NCBI GenBank assembly: GCA_002505355.1
Contig: DAUW01000097.1
Location: forward strand, 25,618 to 48,926
Length of the DNA stretch: 23,309 nucleotides
DNA from: Euryarchaeota archaeon UBA229
Lineage (GTDB): Archaea > Thermoplasmatota > Poseidoniia > Poseidoniales > Poseidoniaceae
Direction: 5' to 3'
Shown here piece by piece: positions 22,888 to 23,309 of the stretch. The translations under genes were made by a program, and so were the position numbers. The notes beneath the pieces are model-generated. The model was not told the DNA's origin, made no database searches, and worked only from the letters and a program-made list of their open reading frames with translations. Positions within the stretch are counted from its first letter, which is position 1. Each line of letters begins with the position of its first letter.

Positions 22888-23309
22888 ATGAACATGAACG
22901 GTGCATGTTGGATGCGACGTTCTCTAGGGGAGCCGGTTTCAGCACTTTACATCGATTCACAGAACAATGTGATTGCTGGCGGTTGGAATGGGCGACTTAT
23001 CAAGTGGAGTGCATCAGGGGATGAACTCTGGAGTGTTCAGTTACCCGATAGAATAGGCTCGATATCAATCAACTCCAACGGCATCTACGCAACGGCAGGG
23101 CTACATATTTGTGCGGTCCAACCAGCCAATGGAAGTGTTATCTGGCAACAAGCCCTTGAGGGTAGTGCAGATACTGTTCTAGCAACTGAAGAATTGATTT
23201 ATGCCACTTCATCAGTCTATGATATTGAACATAATGACTTTATTGAATCAGCCATTTGGTGTTTTGATAAACTAGGTAACGAGGTTTGGAAGCGCTACAT
23301 GGCCGAACG
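22888..23309 (+). CDS. Partial PQQ/WD40-like beta-propeller protein
   Basis: The frame is open from ATG 22888 to the window edge (140 codons seen). The translation, beginning MNMNGACWMRRSLGEPVSAL, shows repeated blade patterns that end in Trp: RLIKWSASGDELWSV, CAVQPANGSVIWQQ and AIWCFDKLGNEVWKR, separated by strands such as VIAGGWNG and GIYATAG. These are typical of PQQ-like/quinoprotein-type or WD40-like propellers. No signal peptide is present, so the visible part is probably cytosolic. The second ATG (22894) is an alternative start. Ligand or partner cannot be inferred from the part shown. Confidence 0.7.
   Translation, partial: MNMNGACWMRRSLGEPVSALYIDSQNNVIAGGWNGRLIKWSASGDELWSVQLPDRIGSISINSNGIYATAGLHICAVQPANGSVIWQQALEGSADTVLATEELIYATSSVYDIEHNDFIESAIWCFDKLGNEVWKRYMAE

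Noticed and set aside
1..23309. tRNA, rRNA, CRISPR array, insertion sequence or phage genes
   Set aside because: All gaps are short (at most about 125 bases), with no cloverleaf-like or repeat-spacer pattern, and no transposase or integrase motif was seen in any frame.

Overview
The window looks like a 23.3 kb piece of a planktonic archaeal chromosome, most likely a Marine Group II/III euryarchaeote (Candidatus Poseidoniales or a relative). This assignment is inferred from gene content and style, not from a marker search. The evidence is: moderate-to-low GC, very tight gene packing, a KEOPS Pcc1-like gene, a deoxyhypusine synthase-family gene, archaeal TATA boxes about 25 nt upstream of start codons (leaderless genes) mixed with GGTGA/GGAG-led genes, many secreted membrane-anchored proteins, secreted and cytosolic peptidases, and a very large Asp-rich surface protein ending in a small cytosolic tryptophan-rich tail. 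No rRNA, tRNA, CRISPR array or insertion sequence was seen. No gene-free stretch exceeds about 125 bases.

Layout. (1) 1-6595 is mainly minus strand: a partial four-helix membrane protein, a secreted LVIVD-repeat propeller protein, then (after one divergent cupredoxin-like surface protein on the plus strand) an M17 leucyl aminopeptidase, a secreted membrane-anchored M14 carboxypeptidase and a small conserved protein. The two peptidases fit a peptide-scavenging lifestyle. (2) 6720-9044, plus strand, is a three-gene polyamine cassette: agmatinase-family ureohydrolase, pyruvoyl S-adenosylmethionine decarboxylase, and a deoxyhypusine synthase-family enzyme whose motifs resemble the bacterial DHS-like branch. 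A perfect 20-bp palindrome sits in the divergent promoter region just before it. (3) 9074-17715 is a cell-surface block: a small anchored protein, a 1784-residue type I membrane surface protein (PKD-like domain, thrombospondin-type-3 calcium repeats, C-terminal helix, WW-like cytosolic tail) and, 20 bp later, a 12-helix RND/MMPL-type transporter. (4) 17753-22830 holds a LURP-one-like protein, a short CrtI-like FAD oxidoreductase, exonuclease III, a convergent Pcc1-like gene, the GTPase HflX and a membrane protein with a carboxypeptidase-regulatory-like domain. (5) 22888 to the end is the start of a beta-propeller protein that continues beyond the window.

The clearest functional groupings are the polyamine cassette and the surface block. 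For the cassette, agmatine or an aminopropyl derivative would lose urea, SAM would be decarboxylated to supply aminopropyl groups, and the DHS-family enzyme would transfer an aminobutyl group to aIF5A or to another amine. Arginine decarboxylase and aminopropyltransferase are not present here and would have to be elsewhere. For the surface block, the transporter could serve the envelope that the giant protein belongs to, but this is only suggested by adjacency.
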